From contig NZ_LT992558.1 of assembly GCF_900258435.1 (NCBI RefSeq), positions 2,098,965 through 2,162,964 on the forward strand: a DNA stretch of 64,000 nt, read 5' to 3'. Source of the stretch: Carnobacterium divergens. GTDB taxonomy: Bacteria; Bacillota; Bacilli; Lactobacillales; Carnobacteriaceae. Made by a program: the position numbers and the translations under genes. The notes under the pieces were generated by a model. That model did no database searches and was not told where the DNA came from. It saw only the letters and a program-made list of their open reading frames with translations. This document shows positions 27,567 to 36,130 of this stretch, piece after piece. Position 1 is the first letter of the stretch. Each line of letters starts with the position of its first letter.

Positions 27567-28559
27567 ATGAATACAATCAAATCTTATTTTCCTGGGCTAT
27601 TGCTAGCCAGTTGCGTCGCTTTAATCAGTAAAGGGATTGCTCTTATTTTCCCTAGCTTAGGGGCTGCAACATTTGCGATTTTAATTGGTATTTTTTTAGG
27701 GAATACTTTTTTTAAAAGTTCAATTTATGCAAATGGTACAAAATTTTCAGAAAGTAATTTGTTAGCTTATTCCATCGTGCTACTTGGCGGCACGATTACC
27801 TTTCAAACAATTTCATTATTAGGTGGACATGGTCTTTTATTTATTATGCTGCAAATGACTGGAACGATTTTTGCAGCGATCTATTTAGGGAGGAAACTCG
27901 CTTTTTCACAAAATATTCGACTATTAATGGCTAGTGGAAATGCAGTATGTGGCTCATCCGCAATCGCTTCTACTGCTCCTGTCATTGATGCTAACGAAGA
28001 AGATCGAGGCTTAACGATTACTATTGTGAATTTAATGGGAACGGTTTTAATGTTAATTTTGCCACTAATCAGTCTCTTCTTGTATCAGCAAGATACCTTA
28101 AAAAGCTCGGCTTTAATTGGTGGCGTGTTGCAATCTGTTGGCCAAGTAGTTGCTAGTGGCAGCATGGTTAATCCTGAAATTTTAGCAATGGCAACGATTT
28201 TTAAAATTGTTCGAATTTTATTTTTAGTTGTCGTTGTTTACGCTTTTGGACGCTACAAACAAAAATCAACTACATCGATTCAAAAGCAGTCCCCAAAAAA
28301 AATGGTGAAGATTCCTTGGTATGTAATTGGCTTTTTTATAGTTTGCTTCTTTCGCAGTATTGGGTTTATCCCTGAGTTTGCAAGTTCTTTGATGCATAGC
28401 ATCAGTAGTTGGTTTGAAATTATTGCCCTTGCAGGAATTGGCTTACGCTTAAATTTTAGTCATTTATTAAAACAAGGCAACCGCTTGATTGTCTATGGTT
28501 TGACTCTTGGAACGGTACAAGTTTTGCTTGCTATGGCGCTGATTTCACTTCTGTTTTAA
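27567..28559 (+). CDS. YeiH/UPF0324 family putative sulfate exporter
   Basis: A polytopic membrane protein, 330 residues, with about ten TM helices. Family motifs include ALISKGIALIFPSLGAAT, LLAYSIVLLGGTITF, the conserved SGNAVCGSSAIASTAPVI loop and the C-terminal GIGLRLNFSHLLKQGNR. The RBS AAAGGAG precedes the ATG. YeiH family proteins are annotated as sulfate or sulfite exporters on limited evidence. The divergent LysR gene supports inducible expression. Confidence 0.88.
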   Translation: MNTIKSYFPGLLLASCVALISKGIALIFPSLGAATFAILIGIFLGNTFFKSSIYANGTKFSESNLLAYSIVLLGGTITFQTISLLGGHGLLFIMLQMTGTIFAAIYLGRKLAFSQNIRLLMASGNAVCGSSAIASTAPVIDANEEDRGLTITIVNLMGTVLMLILPLISLFLYQQDTLKSSALIGGVLQSVGQVVASGSMVNPEILAMATIFKIVRILFLVVVVYAFGRYKQKSTTSIQKQSPKKMVKIPWYVIGFFIVCFFRSIGFIPEFASSLMHSISSWFEIIALAGIGLRLNFSHLLKQGNRLIVYGLTLGTVQVLLAMALISLLF

Positions 28560-28571
28560 TCAATTGTCCTC

Positions 28572-28600
28572 TTGCCTATTAAACGGTTTTATGCTATATT
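28572..28600 (+). promoter_or_regulatory. SigA-type promoter for yitT-like gene
   Basis: -35 TTGCCT (28572-28577), 17-base spacer, -10 TATATT (28595-28600) with an upstream TGC (extended -10). Transcription would start near 28607 and leave a leader of about 130 bases before the ATG at 28738. Confidence 0.6.
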
Positions 28601-28606
28601 TTCACT

Positions 28607-28722
28607 AATTGATGTTACGTAAAACAACACTTAAGAGTGAGAAATATTCGTGTTTCACTATAAGGCTCCAGTGATTTGAACGCAATCACTTGGTGTCTTC
28701 TTTTTTGGGAATCACGTCAATT
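28607..28722 (+). promoter_or_regulatory. Structured leader of the yitT-like gene (unidentified)
   Basis: The first bases of the predicted transcript, AATTGATG (28607-28614), can pair with CGTCAATT (28715-28722), which ends just before the SD GAGAGGAG. Inside, GTGATT (28671-28676) can pair with AATCAC at 28684-28689 or with a second copy at 28710-28715, which would give exclusive folds. A CTTCTTTTTT run follows the first hairpin, so that fold could act as a terminator. It matches no riboswitch motif I know. Confidence 0.4.
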
Positions 28723-28737
28723 GGGAGAGGAGAAAAA

Positions 28738-29583
28738 ATGACAAAAAAACAGATTTTAAATTTAGTAAAGATTATAGTAGGAGCTTTTATTTTTTCTCTT
28801 GCTGTAAATGTTTTTGCTTTGCCAAATAAACTTGGTGAAGGTGGAGTAACAGGTTTAACGATGGTTCTTTATTATTTATTTGCTTGGGCGCCAGCCTTAA
28901 CAAACCTGTTATTTAATAGTGTTTTACTAGTAATTGGTTATAAATATTTGGATAAAAGTACTGTTTATTTAACCATTTTAGCAGTCGCTATTTTTTCATT
29001 CTTTTTACGAGTGACCGAAAGCTGGCATTTTTTGACCGATCAAACGATTATTGCAGCCATCACCGCAGGAACTTTGATGGGGACAGGAATGGGCTTGATT
29101 ATGTTAGGTGGTGGCACTACTGCTGGAAGTGCTATTTTAGCGAAGCTAGCGAATAAGTACTTAGGTTGGAATACAAGCTATGCCTTGTTATTTTTCGACT
29201 TGATTGTTGTGGTTCCATCGGCTTTTGTTATTGGGCTTCAAAATATGTTATTTACAATCGTTTCGCTCTACGTATCTACAAAAGTCCTAGACTTCTTATT
29301 GGAAGGATTTAATCCTAAAAAATCTATTACCATTATCTCAGATCAACATGATTTAATTGCTCGAGATATTGAAAAAGAATTAGAACGCGGCATAACTGTT
29401 TTTCATGGTCATGGCTATTATTTCAAACAAAATAAAGATATTTTATATACAGTTGTTAGCCGTCAACAATTATTACAAGTCACTAAAATTGTCAATAAGT
29501 ATGACCCAAAAGCCTTTTTCATCATTAATGATGTTCAAAGTGTCGAAGGGGAAGGTTTTACGAAACAAATTACGAGTGAATAA
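28738..29583 (+). CDS. YitT family membrane protein (DUF161/DUF2179)
   Basis: A 281-residue polytopic protein. Five to six TM helices cover about 8-190, with FALPNKLGEGGVTGLTMVLY and MGLIMLGGGTTAGSAILAK as family signatures. A cytosolic C-terminal DUF2179 domain follows (KSITIISDQHDLIARDIEKE ... VVSRQQLLQVTKIV). Function is not established. The frame opens at 28690, but the SD GAGAGGAG 6 bases before the ATG at 28738 decides the start. Ends in a perfect terminator. Confidence 0.88.
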   Translation: MTKKQILNLVKIIVGAFIFSLAVNVFALPNKLGEGGVTGLTMVLYYLFAWAPALTNLLFNSVLLVIGYKYLDKSTVYLTILAVAIFSFFLRVTESWHFLTDQTIIAAITAGTLMGTGMGLIMLGGGTTAGSAILAKLANKYLGWNTSYALLFFDLIVVVPSAFVIGLQNMLFTIVSLYVSTKVLDFLLEGFNPKKSITIISDQHDLIARDIEKELERGITVFHGHGYYFKQNKDILYTVVSRQQLLQVTKIVNKYDPKAFFIINDVQSVEGEGFTKQITSE

Positions 29584-29613
29584 AAAAAGATCCTCTTAAG
29601 AGGATCTTTTTTT
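29582..29613. terminator. Bidirectional terminator between yitT-like gene and yebC
   Basis: A 32-base perfect palindrome, AAAAAAAGATCCTCTT and its complement, centred on TTAA. It overlaps the last bases of both convergent genes. Confidence 0.9.
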
Positions 29614-30337
29614 ACATTTCAGCATTATGAAAGACTTCTGAAACATCATCGTCATCTTCCAATTTATCTAACATGGTTTGAAACAACTCCGCTTTGTCTG
29701 CAGGTAATGCTGCGGTTGTTTGAGGAACCATCGTGATTTCAGCTTGAGCAAGTTTGTATCCCTCTGCTTCAAGTGCATCCCGTACGGTTGTAAAATCAGT
29801 TGGATCTGTATAAATTTCGAAAACCTCTTCACTTGTCTCCAACTCTTCGCCACCTGCTTCTAAAACGCTCAGCAACATGGTATCTTCGTCCACGTCTAAG
29901 CCTGCTCGTTCAATCGCTAGATAACCTTTACGATCAAACAGATACCCCACAGAGCCGGTTTCACCAATTGAACCACCATTTTTATTAAAGGCTACTCGAA
30001 CATTGGTTGCAGTCCGATTGCGATTATCGGTTAAAGTATGAACTAAAACCGCAATTCCATTTGGGCCATATCCTTCATAAGTGATTTCATCATAGTGCTC
30101 GCCTTCACCTGTTTGGCTTCCCTTTGTGATCGCTCTTTTTACATTGTCATTTGGCATATTCGCAGCTTTAGCTTTATCAATCATCATACGCAATTGCGGG
30201 TTGATACCAGGGTCAGGTCCACCACTTTTAACGGCCATATAAATTTCTCTTGATATTTTCTGGAAAATTTTACCACGTTTAGCATCTTGTGCATTTTTAC
30301 GTCCTTGGATGTTGCTCCATTTTGAATGTCCTGACAT
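29612..30337 (-). CDS. yebC: YebC/PmpR family protein (transcription/translation regulator)
   Basis: A 241-residue protein with the invariant N-terminus [21 protein letters not shown], then [41 protein letters not shown] and [17 protein letters not shown]. The C-terminal domain is acidic. YebC proteins bind DNA and, in recent work, help ribosomes through proline stretches. Length is typical. Standalone gene. Confidence 0.95.
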   Translation of the reverse strand: MSGHSKWSNIQGRKNAQDAKRGKIFQKISREIYMAVKSGGPDPGINPQLRMMIDKAKAANMPNDNVKRAITKGSQTGEGEHYDEITYEGYGPNGIAVLVHTLTDNRNRTATNVRVAFNKNGGSIGETGSVGYLFDRKGYLAIERAGLDVDEDTMLLSVLEAGGEELETSEEVFEIYTDPTDFTTVRDALEAEGYKLAQAEITMVPQTTAALPADKAELFQTMLDKLEDDDDVSEVFHNAEM

Positions 30338-30413
30338 TCCTGTTCCCTCATTTCATCGTGTAATGTGCTTCTCTTCTATTTTATCAACTAAATCTTTTTT
30401 TACAACTCTCATG

Positions 30414-30938
30414 TTATTCCGCTACATAATGCATTTGGACAAGATCTTTGTATTGTCTTAGCTCACTTAATTTAAACCGTTTTTCTAAATAATTGCCAGA
30501 AAATAAGGGAACGCCTTCTCCGATTAAAACCGGTGCAATGGAAAGAATCAGTTCATCAACTAAATCTTTTTCTAAAAATTGAGCGATTAAATTTCCACCA
30601 CCAATTAAAAAGATATCTTTCCCTTCTTTTTCTTTTAAGCTCTCAACTAAATGGACAATATCACCATCAACAAAAGTAACTTCTGGATGCCCTTCTTTTG
30701 GTGCGTGACTGGTTACAACGTAATTGTCATAGTCCTCATATGGAAAGGGTACATCAAAACCTAAGACTTCGTCATAAGTAGTTCGCCCCATAATGGTTGT
30801 ATCTACTTGCTTCATAAAAGCATAGTACCCATTATCACCATCATTTTCAGTTTGATACAACCAGTTCAAATCGCCATTCTTTTTAGCAATTTTCCCATCA
30901 AGAGAAGCTGCAATATATAAAATTACCGAACGTTTCAT
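30414..30938 (-). CDS. Dihydrofolate reductase-like protein (RibD C-terminal family)
   Basis: A 174-residue putative NADPH-dependent reductase. N-terminal VILYIAASLDGKIAKKNGDLNW, then TTIMGRTTYDEVLG and the nucleotide loop FLIGGGNLIAQFLEKDLVDE. The order of motifs fits the stand-alone RibD_C family (YyaP/YwjB type), which differs from FolA. The natural substrate is unknown. RBS AAGGAGG. It lies 12 bp behind a VanZ-family gene and is likely co-transcribed. Confidence 0.88.
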   Translation of the reverse strand: MKRSVILYIAASLDGKIAKKNGDLNWLYQTENDGDNGYYAFMKQVDTTIMGRTTYDEVLGFDVPFPYEDYDNYVVTSHAPKEGHPEVTFVDGDIVHLVESLKEKEGKDIFLIGGGNLIAQFLEKDLVDELILSIAPVLIGEGVPLFSGNYLEKRFKLSELRQYKDLVQMHYVAE

Positions 30939-30950
30939 TCCTTTTCCTCC

Positions 30951-31460
30951 TTATTTGCGTTTTCTATTTTTTCTCAAGCGAACAAAAAGATAGACCATTA
31001 AAATACCGGTTAAAGCCCCCACACTATCTAAAATAACATCTTGAAATAGAGGCGTTCGTTCTGCTGTAAAGCTCTGGTGAAATTCATCAAATGAAGCATA
31101 CCCTGCTGCTAACAGCCAAGAAATTAAAAATGCCAACTCAGTTGAACGCATCTTGCCTTTTAAACCTAAAAACCAAAAGAGGCCAAGTAAAAAATACGTG
31201 CCAAAATGGGCACCTTTTCGAATGAAAAATTCGACAAAATGTGAATAACCTTTCGTAGCAATACTAACTTCACTTCCTGCGTAATTAAAATGAACCGTAC
31301 TCAAAAGATCTTTTAATGGCTCATTTTTCAATAACGTTTCTAGCATTGGTGCTACTGTTTGCTTACTATAAGGCTGTGATGAACTATAAAAGAGAATCCC
31401 CATAATTAAAATAGCCAAAAGAATAAAAAGATTTTCTTTTGAGGATGTTTTTTTCTTCAT
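30951..31460 (-). CDS. VanZ family membrane protein
   Basis: A 169-residue protein with an N-terminal TM (NLFILLAILIMGILFYSSSQ), an extracytoplasmic loop of about 55 residues, and three further TMs. The VanZ core is KGAHFGTYFLLGLFWF and SFDEFHQSFTAERTPLFQDV. VanZ proteins have been linked to low-level glycopeptide resistance, but most members have no known role. A second, longer VanZ member is at 61682-62320. Confidence 0.88.
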   Translation of the reverse strand: MKKKTSSKENLFILLAILIMGILFYSSSQPYSKQTVAPMLETLLKNEPLKDLLSTVHFNYAGSEVSIATKGYSHFVEFFIRKGAHFGTYFLLGLFWFLGLKGKMRSTELAFLISWLLAAGYASFDEFHQSFTAERTPLFQDVILDSVGALTGILMVYLFVRLRKNRKRK

Positions 31461-31510
31461 TTGATTTCCTCCAATTTCAATATCTGCTCTATCAGTTTAC
31501 TATTTTTCAC

Positions 31511-31545
31511 AAAAAAAAGCACCCTTCTCCCTTAAGAAAAGAGTG
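31511..31545 (-). terminator. Terminator of the small membrane protein gene
   Basis: Minus-strand stem CACTCTTTT/AGAAGGGTG with two G-U pairs, then GCTTTTTTTT. It lies 8 bases behind the stop at 31553. Confidence 0.75.
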
Positions 31546-31552
31546 ATTCTAA

Positions 31553-31855
31553 TTAAATTCTACGATTCGCTTGTTGACGTAACTCGTCTAATCCAAATAC
31601 AAGCAGCCAGATTAATGCAACAATTAACATGAGTGCAAATGCTCCTGAAATAAAGGCTCCATAAACTAACGCACCTACGCCTGTATACCAAGCAATTTTC
31701 CCCAACTGACTATTTTGAATTCTCTTTGCTAACGTCATTACAATAAAACTTCCGATAATAACTAGTAATAATAGCGGTCTTGTTACAATACTTGAAAGCA
31801 TTGATAATGCTAACACACCTTCAATTAATAAAAATAGTTTAAAATTACGACTCAT
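31553..31855 (-). CDS. Small polytopic membrane protein, unknown function
   Basis: A 100-residue protein with four hydrophobic stretches (about 6-25, 27-45, 53-72, 72-90) and an Arg-rich end (ELRQQANRRI). The layout recalls the N-terminal membrane part of LiaF/VraT proteins, but the C-terminal domain of those is absent; this is a weak resemblance. RBS GAGGAAG, own terminator. No partner gene is adjacent: the VanZ gene downstream is beyond the terminator and pepF is divergent. Confidence 0.65.
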   Translation of the reverse strand: MSRNFKLFLLIEGVLALSMLSSIVTRPLLLLVIIGSFIVMTLAKRIQNSQLGKIAWYTGVGALVYGAFISGAFALMLIVALIWLLVFGLDELRQQANRRI

Positions 31856-32038
31856 GTTTCTTCCTCTTTTCCATTTAAGTGATACTCTTAGTTTAGCTGT
31901 TCTTTATCAGCTATACGACCGACAAAAGCCGGAACTTCTTCTGCAACTTAAGGCTGATTTTAGATGATAAAGTTTATTTTCATATTTTGAAAAAGTGAGT
32001 TATAATAGATTTATTAGAATTCAGAAAGGATGTCATGA

Positions 32039-33844
32039 ATGACTTATCATATTAATTGGGATTTAGATTCAATTTTCCCCGGAGGTAGCACCTCTGTAGC
32101 ATTGCAAGAAAAGATTACACGATTACACACTCAGCTAGAGGATTTAACAAGCCAGGTACAAGCTTGGGATTTTAACCAAGATCAGCCAAATGTTTCTCAA
32201 TTTTCAGCTATTTTAACTTTAGAAGAAAATATTTCAATGGGACTAACTCAAGCTTTTAGTTTTATTGAAGCCGTTCAATCCGCCGATGTCTCTGATAAAA
32301 ATGCAGGCACTGTTACAGGTCAATTATTAGAGTTAAATAGCCAATTTCAAACAATCCATACGATTTTAGTTAAAAAATTAGTTCTTATTTCTGAAGATAA
32401 ATGGCAAGAATTGCTTCAAATCCCTTCATTTAAAGCTATCGCTTTTAGTCTAAATGAAACAAGAGAAGACGGCAAAGAATTATTAAGCGAAGCCGAAGAA
32501 GCTTTAATCAACGCTTTAAGTATCGATGGTTTCCAAGGTTGGAGCGACCATTACGACAGTTTAGTTGCAACGATTGAAATTCCTTTTGAAGAAAAAGATG
32601 GTTCGGTTTCTCTTCTTTCTGCTGGACAGGCATTCAATAAAATGAGTGATGATCCTGATAGCGCTGTTCGGAAACAATTATTTGAAAAATGGGAAGCTGT
32701 CTGGACAAAAAAAGCACCCTTGTTTGCAGATACTTTAAATCATTTAGCTGGTTTTCGATTAGCCAACTACAAAGCTCACCATACAACAGACTTTTTAAAG
32801 AAACCTTTGCGTTATAATCGAATGAAAAAAGAAACTTTAGATGCGATGTGGCAAGCCGTAAGGGATCACAAAAAACCATTTATTGACTATCTGAATCAAA
32901 AAGCAACACTTTTTGGAAAAACACAATTATCATGGGAAGACATTGATGCGCCAGTCATTATTGGCTCAAACAAACCACAAGTTTATCCTTTTGATGAGGG
33001 TGCTGATTTTATCGTTGCCAACTTTAGAAAATTCAGTACAAAAATGGCTGATTTTGCACAATACGCCTTCGACCATTCTTGGATTGAGGCAGAAGATCGT
33101 AGTGGAAAACGCCCTGGCGGTTACTGTACAGGTTTCCCTGAAAGTAAAGAATCACGAATTTTTATGACGTATTCAGAATCTCCAAGTGATGTCTCAACGT
33201 TGGCTCATGAGCTAGGTCATGCTTTCCATTCTGACGTGATGAAAGACTTGCCAATCCTCAACCAAGATTATGCGATGAACGTTGCTGAAACAGCCAGTAC
33301 ATTTGCTGAAATGATCGTTGCAGACGCTACTGTCAAAGAAGCTACAACAACGGAAGAAAAAATCATGCTCTTAGATACAAAAATTTCAAGTAGCATCGCG
33401 ATGTTTTTAAATATTCATGCTCGCTTTATTTTTGAATCTAATTTTTACAAGGAGCGCCAAACTGGAATCGTCTCTGAAGAGCGCATTTCTGAATTGATGG
33501 AAGAAGCCCAAAAAGAAGCTTTCCAAGATTCCTTAAGTCAGTACCATCCGCATTTTTGGGCTAGCAAGTTGCACTTCTTTATTTCAGATGTGCCCTTCTA
33601 CAACTTCCCTTATACCTTTGGCTATTTATTCAGTTTAGGAATCTACGCTCGTTCGTTAGAAGAAGGAGCCGATTTTGAAGATAAGTATATTGCCTTATTA
33701 AAAGACACTGCTTCAATGACAACAGAAGAGCTAGCGATGAAACACCTTGACGTAGACTTAACAAAACCTGATTTTTGGGTTGCAGGAATCAAACTGATGG
33801 AAGCGGATGTACAAGAATTTATTGAGTTAACCAATAATCTTTAA
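32039..33844 (+). CDS. pepF: M3 family oligoendopeptidase (PepF type)
   Basis: A cytosolic zinc metallopeptidase that cuts short peptides, 601 residues. An N-terminal oligopeptidase F domain (about 110-180) precedes the peptidase core. The zinc motif HELGHAFH is at about residue 390, with NVAETASTFAEM giving the third ligand, and WASKLHFFISDVPFYNFPYT near the C-terminus. The start ATG 32039 has AAAGG 9 bases upstream; an out-of-frame ATG at 32035 is not used. It probably works in peptide turnover with the nearby PepQ, M24 and PepT-like enzymes. Confidence 0.94.
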   Translation: MTYHINWDLDSIFPGGSTSVALQEKITRLHTQLEDLTSQVQAWDFNQDQPNVSQFSAILTLEENISMGLTQAFSFIEAVQSADVSDKNAGTVTGQLLELNSQFQTIHTILVKKLVLISEDKWQELLQIPSFKAIAFSLNETREDGKELLSEAEEALINALSIDGFQGWSDHYDSLVATIEIPFEEKDGSVSLLSAGQAFNKMSDDPDSAVRKQLFEKWEAVWTKKAPLFADTLNHLAGFRLANYKAHHTTDFLKKPLRYNRMKKETLDAMWQAVRDHKKPFIDYLNQKATLFGKTQLSWEDIDAPVIIGSNKPQVYPFDEGADFIVANFRKFSTKMADFAQYAFDHSWIEAEDRSGKRPGGYCTGFPESKESRIFMTYSESPSDVSTLAHELGHAFHSDVMKDLPILNQDYAMNVAETASTFAEMIVADATVKEATTTEEKIMLLDTKISSSIAMFLNIHARFIFESNFYKERQTGIVSEERISELMEEAQKEAFQDSLSQYHPHFWASKLHFFISDVPFYNFPYTFGYLFSLGIYARSLEEGADFEDKYIALLKDTASMTTEELAMKHLDVDLTKPDFWVAGIKLMEADVQEFIELTNNL

Positions 33845-33857
33845 TCCCTTTCTTTAT

Positions 33858-33894
33858 AGAAAATACCTCTATTTTTTCAATAGGGGTATTTTCT
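33858..33894 (+). repeat. Long inverted repeat behind pepF
   Basis: AGAAAATACCTCTATT with AATAGGGGTATTTTCT (33858-33873 with 33879-33894), 16 bp with one G-U pair and a 5-base loop. No T run follows (GTAACG), so it may be a weak terminator or an mRNA end stabiliser. Confidence 0.5.
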
Positions 33895-33937
33895 GTAACG
33901 TAAGGTGATTGACATTCAATTGAAGGGAGGTTTTCCT

Positions 33938-34495
33938 ATGAAAAATCAACAAGATTTAATGAACTGTATTTCAAATAATCCTGAGTTAATGACGATTCTA
34001 TCAATTGTCGAAGAATTGCATTTGCCACAAGCTTGCCTTTATGCTGGAACGATTCGAAGTACCATCTGGAATCATTTATCAACTAAAAAAAATCACTTAT
34101 CCAATGATCTTGACATTATTTTCTTTGCTCCTGATGTTTCCTATGAATCCACTCTTCTGATTCAAGATCAACTTCAAAAAATGTATCCTTTTTATCAATG
34201 GGAACTAAGAAATCAATGTGACATGCATCGACACAATCCCAATACGTTACCTTATCGTTCTGTCGAAGACGCGATTAGTAAATTCCCAGAAACTTGTACA
34301 GCAATCGGAATTCGAATGAAAAATGAAACACTTGAACTGATTGCGCCTTATGGTATTTCTGATTTAATTCATTTTAAGGTAGTACCTACACCTTATTATC
34401 AAGCAGATCCTAAAAGAATGGCCATTTATAAACAACGAGTGTATCAAAAAGCCTGGCAGGAAATCTGGCCCAATGTAACACTTTACTGGGATTAA
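33938..34495 (+). CDS. Nucleotidyltransferase-like protein (DUF925 family)
   Basis: A 185-residue protein. The nucleotidyltransferase fold is suggested by YAGTIRSTIWNHL and the acidic pair SNDLDIIFF (D-x-D), followed by SVEDAISKFPETCTAIGIRM and DLIHFKVVPTPYY. These fit the DUF925 nucleotidyltransferase family; the substrate is unknown. The frame opens at 33905 but SD GGGAGG is 7 bases before the ATG at 33938. Converges on the TagA-like gene. Confidence 0.82.
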   Translation: MKNQQDLMNCISNNPELMTILSIVEELHLPQACLYAGTIRSTIWNHLSTKKNHLSNDLDIIFFAPDVSYESTLLIQDQLQKMYPFYQWELRNQCDMHRHNPNTLPYRSVEDAISKFPETCTAIGIRMKNETLELIAPYGISDLIHFKVVPTPYYQADPKRMAIYKQRVYQKAWQEIWPNVTLYWD

Positions 34496-34510
34496 GGATC
34501 GAGCTCTTTC

Positions 34511-35218
34511 TTAACTTTGTGATTTTACTCTTGCTTTTAGTGTGTAAACGAATAAGACGGTCTTTTCAAAGAGGTTTTTGGGCTGGAATCTCCTTATTTT
34601 TTTACTTATTTTCGTTAGTTGAGTTGTCTTAATTTCATCTGCTAATACGTCAAAATCAACACCTACTCCCATTACGAATGGAACCTTCAACTGATTTATA
34701 TATTCGTCAATCCAATATTCTTTTTGAGGGCTTGGAAAGGCTACAAATAAAATATCTGCTTGTGACTTTTGAATTTCTTTCACTACTTCTAGTGGATCTT
34801 CTCTTTTTAAATAACCAATAGAACAACCTGCAATGTCAATTGTTGGATGCATTTTTTTTATATAATTTACTGCGCCTTCAAGTGCTGTATCCTTTGATCC
34901 AAAAAAATATGGACGGTAACCATGTTCCTCACATTTTTTTAGGAGCTCAATAAATAAGAGCTTGGTCGAAACGATTTGATGAAGTGGTCTCTTCAACACT
35001 TTACTAGCATATAAAATTGCAGGGCTAGCTGTATTAATTAGCGGGGATTTATTTACGATTAATCTAAGGGAGAGATCTTTTTGCATTGCATTAATCTTAC
35101 TTGGATCGATTGTAATGTGTTGACTGGGTTGTTTTTTTTTGATGATTTCCTCAATTTTCACGACAGATTCTGCTAATGTGACATCATCTACATTGCAATT
35201 TAAAAACGTTACTCTCAT
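34511..35218 (-). CDS. WecB/TagA/CpsF family glycosyltransferase-like protein, atypical active site
   Basis: 235 residues of the WecG/TagA fold (GT26), the family that transfers ManNAc in wall teichoic acid linkage units or Glc/ManNAcA in capsules. Family features: ITIDPSKINAMQKD, LLKKCEEHGYRPYFFGSKD, GCSIGYLKRED, QADILFVAFPSPQKEYWID, VPFVMGVGVDFDVLA. The segment that in most members reads pDGxG is here NTASPAI (residues 62-68), so the usual Asp-Gly is missing. It lies 22 bp behind a Crp/Fnr-type regulator, an unusual partner. Function should not be assumed to be TagA. Confidence 0.85.
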   Translation of the reverse strand: MRVTFLNCNVDDVTLAESVVKIEEIIKKKQPSQHITIDPSKINAMQKDLSLRLIVNKSPLINTASPAILYASKVLKRPLHQIVSTKLLFIELLKKCEEHGYRPYFFGSKDTALEGAVNYIKKMHPTIDIAGCSIGYLKREDPLEVVKEIQKSQADILFVAFPSPQKEYWIDEYINQLKVPFVMGVGVDFDVLADEIKTTQLTKISKKIRRFQPKNLFEKTVLFVYTLKARVKSQS

Positions 35219-35240
35219 GAATAGGTTTCCTCCTTATTAG

Positions 35241-35927
35241 CTAGTCTTTACAGACTGAATAATAGTTCTCAATTTTTTTACGATTTAAAATATAGGGCTT
35301 ATTTGTAGATAATAAACATTCCATTGCAACAAATTCTTTAAAAATTTTGGTGATTGTATTCACGTTGCAATTGCAGTAATTTGCTACAATGCGAGTGGTC
35401 ATTTCTTTGGGTAAATAGTAATATTCCTGATCTTCACTTCCAAAATTAATTGCTAGTTTTTCCATTACTTTTAATAGTCTCTTTTTTAAAGGAAGTCCTA
35501 ACAAATTTCGATGCGAAATCAAACTATTTAAAGCGCTATGCATATAATTAATATGGAAAATAGCCCCTTCTTGGATTGAAAATATTTTAGCAAGCAACTC
35601 TTCTTTCCCTATCTTTACTAATACGGCAGGCGTTAAACTAATCACGCTCAAAGAAGCTTTTTCCCCGACAAATAAATCATAGAGACCAATTACTGATGTG
35701 GGTCCTATTAAATCAACAATTTGATTGCCTTTCTTTAAAATAAATATTCCTTCTTTAATAAAATAAAAAAATTCATGTACTGTATTTTCTTCAATGACTA
35801 TTTTTTTTCTTGGAACATTCATCACTTGCGGTTTAATCTTGACATTATGATGATCTAATATTAAATCGGCTAGTTTTTCATTGCCAAATAAATTTTTTAT
35901 CGTATTTTTCCCATATAGACTATCCAT
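35241..35927 (-). CDS. Crp/Fnr family transcriptional regulator
   Basis: A 228-residue regulator with an N-terminal cyclic-nucleotide-binding-like beta-roll (about 45-125: EFFYFIKEGIFILKKGNQIV, GPTSVIGLYDLF). A long helix and a C-terminal helix-turn-helix (MTTRIVANYCNCNVNTITKI) follow. A Cys pair lies in that helix (YCNCN), but no Fnr-type N-terminal Cys cluster is seen. Start taken at the ATG 35927 after GGAGGT; an upstream ATG at 35960 lacks an SD. Operon partner is the TagA-like gene. The ligand and targets are unknown. Confidence 0.85.
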   Translation of the reverse strand: MDSLYGKNTIKNLFGNEKLADLILDHHNVKIKPQVMNVPRKKIVIEENTVHEFFYFIKEGIFILKKGNQIVDLIGPTSVIGLYDLFVGEKASLSVISLTPAVLVKIGKEELLAKIFSIQEGAIFHINYMHSALNSLISHRNLLGLPLKKRLLKVMEKLAINFGSEDQEYYYLPKEMTTRIVANYCNCNVNTITKIFKEFVAMECLLSTNKPYILNRKKIENYYSVCKD

Positions 35928-36086
35928 TGCTACCTCCATCCATAAATGCCAAATGAACACTATTTACTATTACATTTATTATATAGTTAGAAACTGATTA
36001 AAAGTTAAAGTGAAAATCTAATAATTAGACTTTTGGCCGAATAAATAATGAATTTTCCGTTGTATTTATATTTTTATGGACAAAAA

Positions 36087-36119
36087 AAAAAGCTATCAAT
36101 TAAAAATTGATAGCTTTTT
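36087..36119. terminator. Terminator of the NlpC/P60 gene
   Basis: Perfect 15-bp stem AAAAAGCTATCAATT with its complement and a 3-base loop, T run on the minus strand. It lies 12 bases behind the hydrolase stop. Confidence 0.85.
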
Positions 36120-36130
36120 GAAATTTCTTT

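Noticed and set aside
29668-29988. ORFs on both strands inside yebC
   Set aside because: Frame-shifted shadows of a highly conserved gene.
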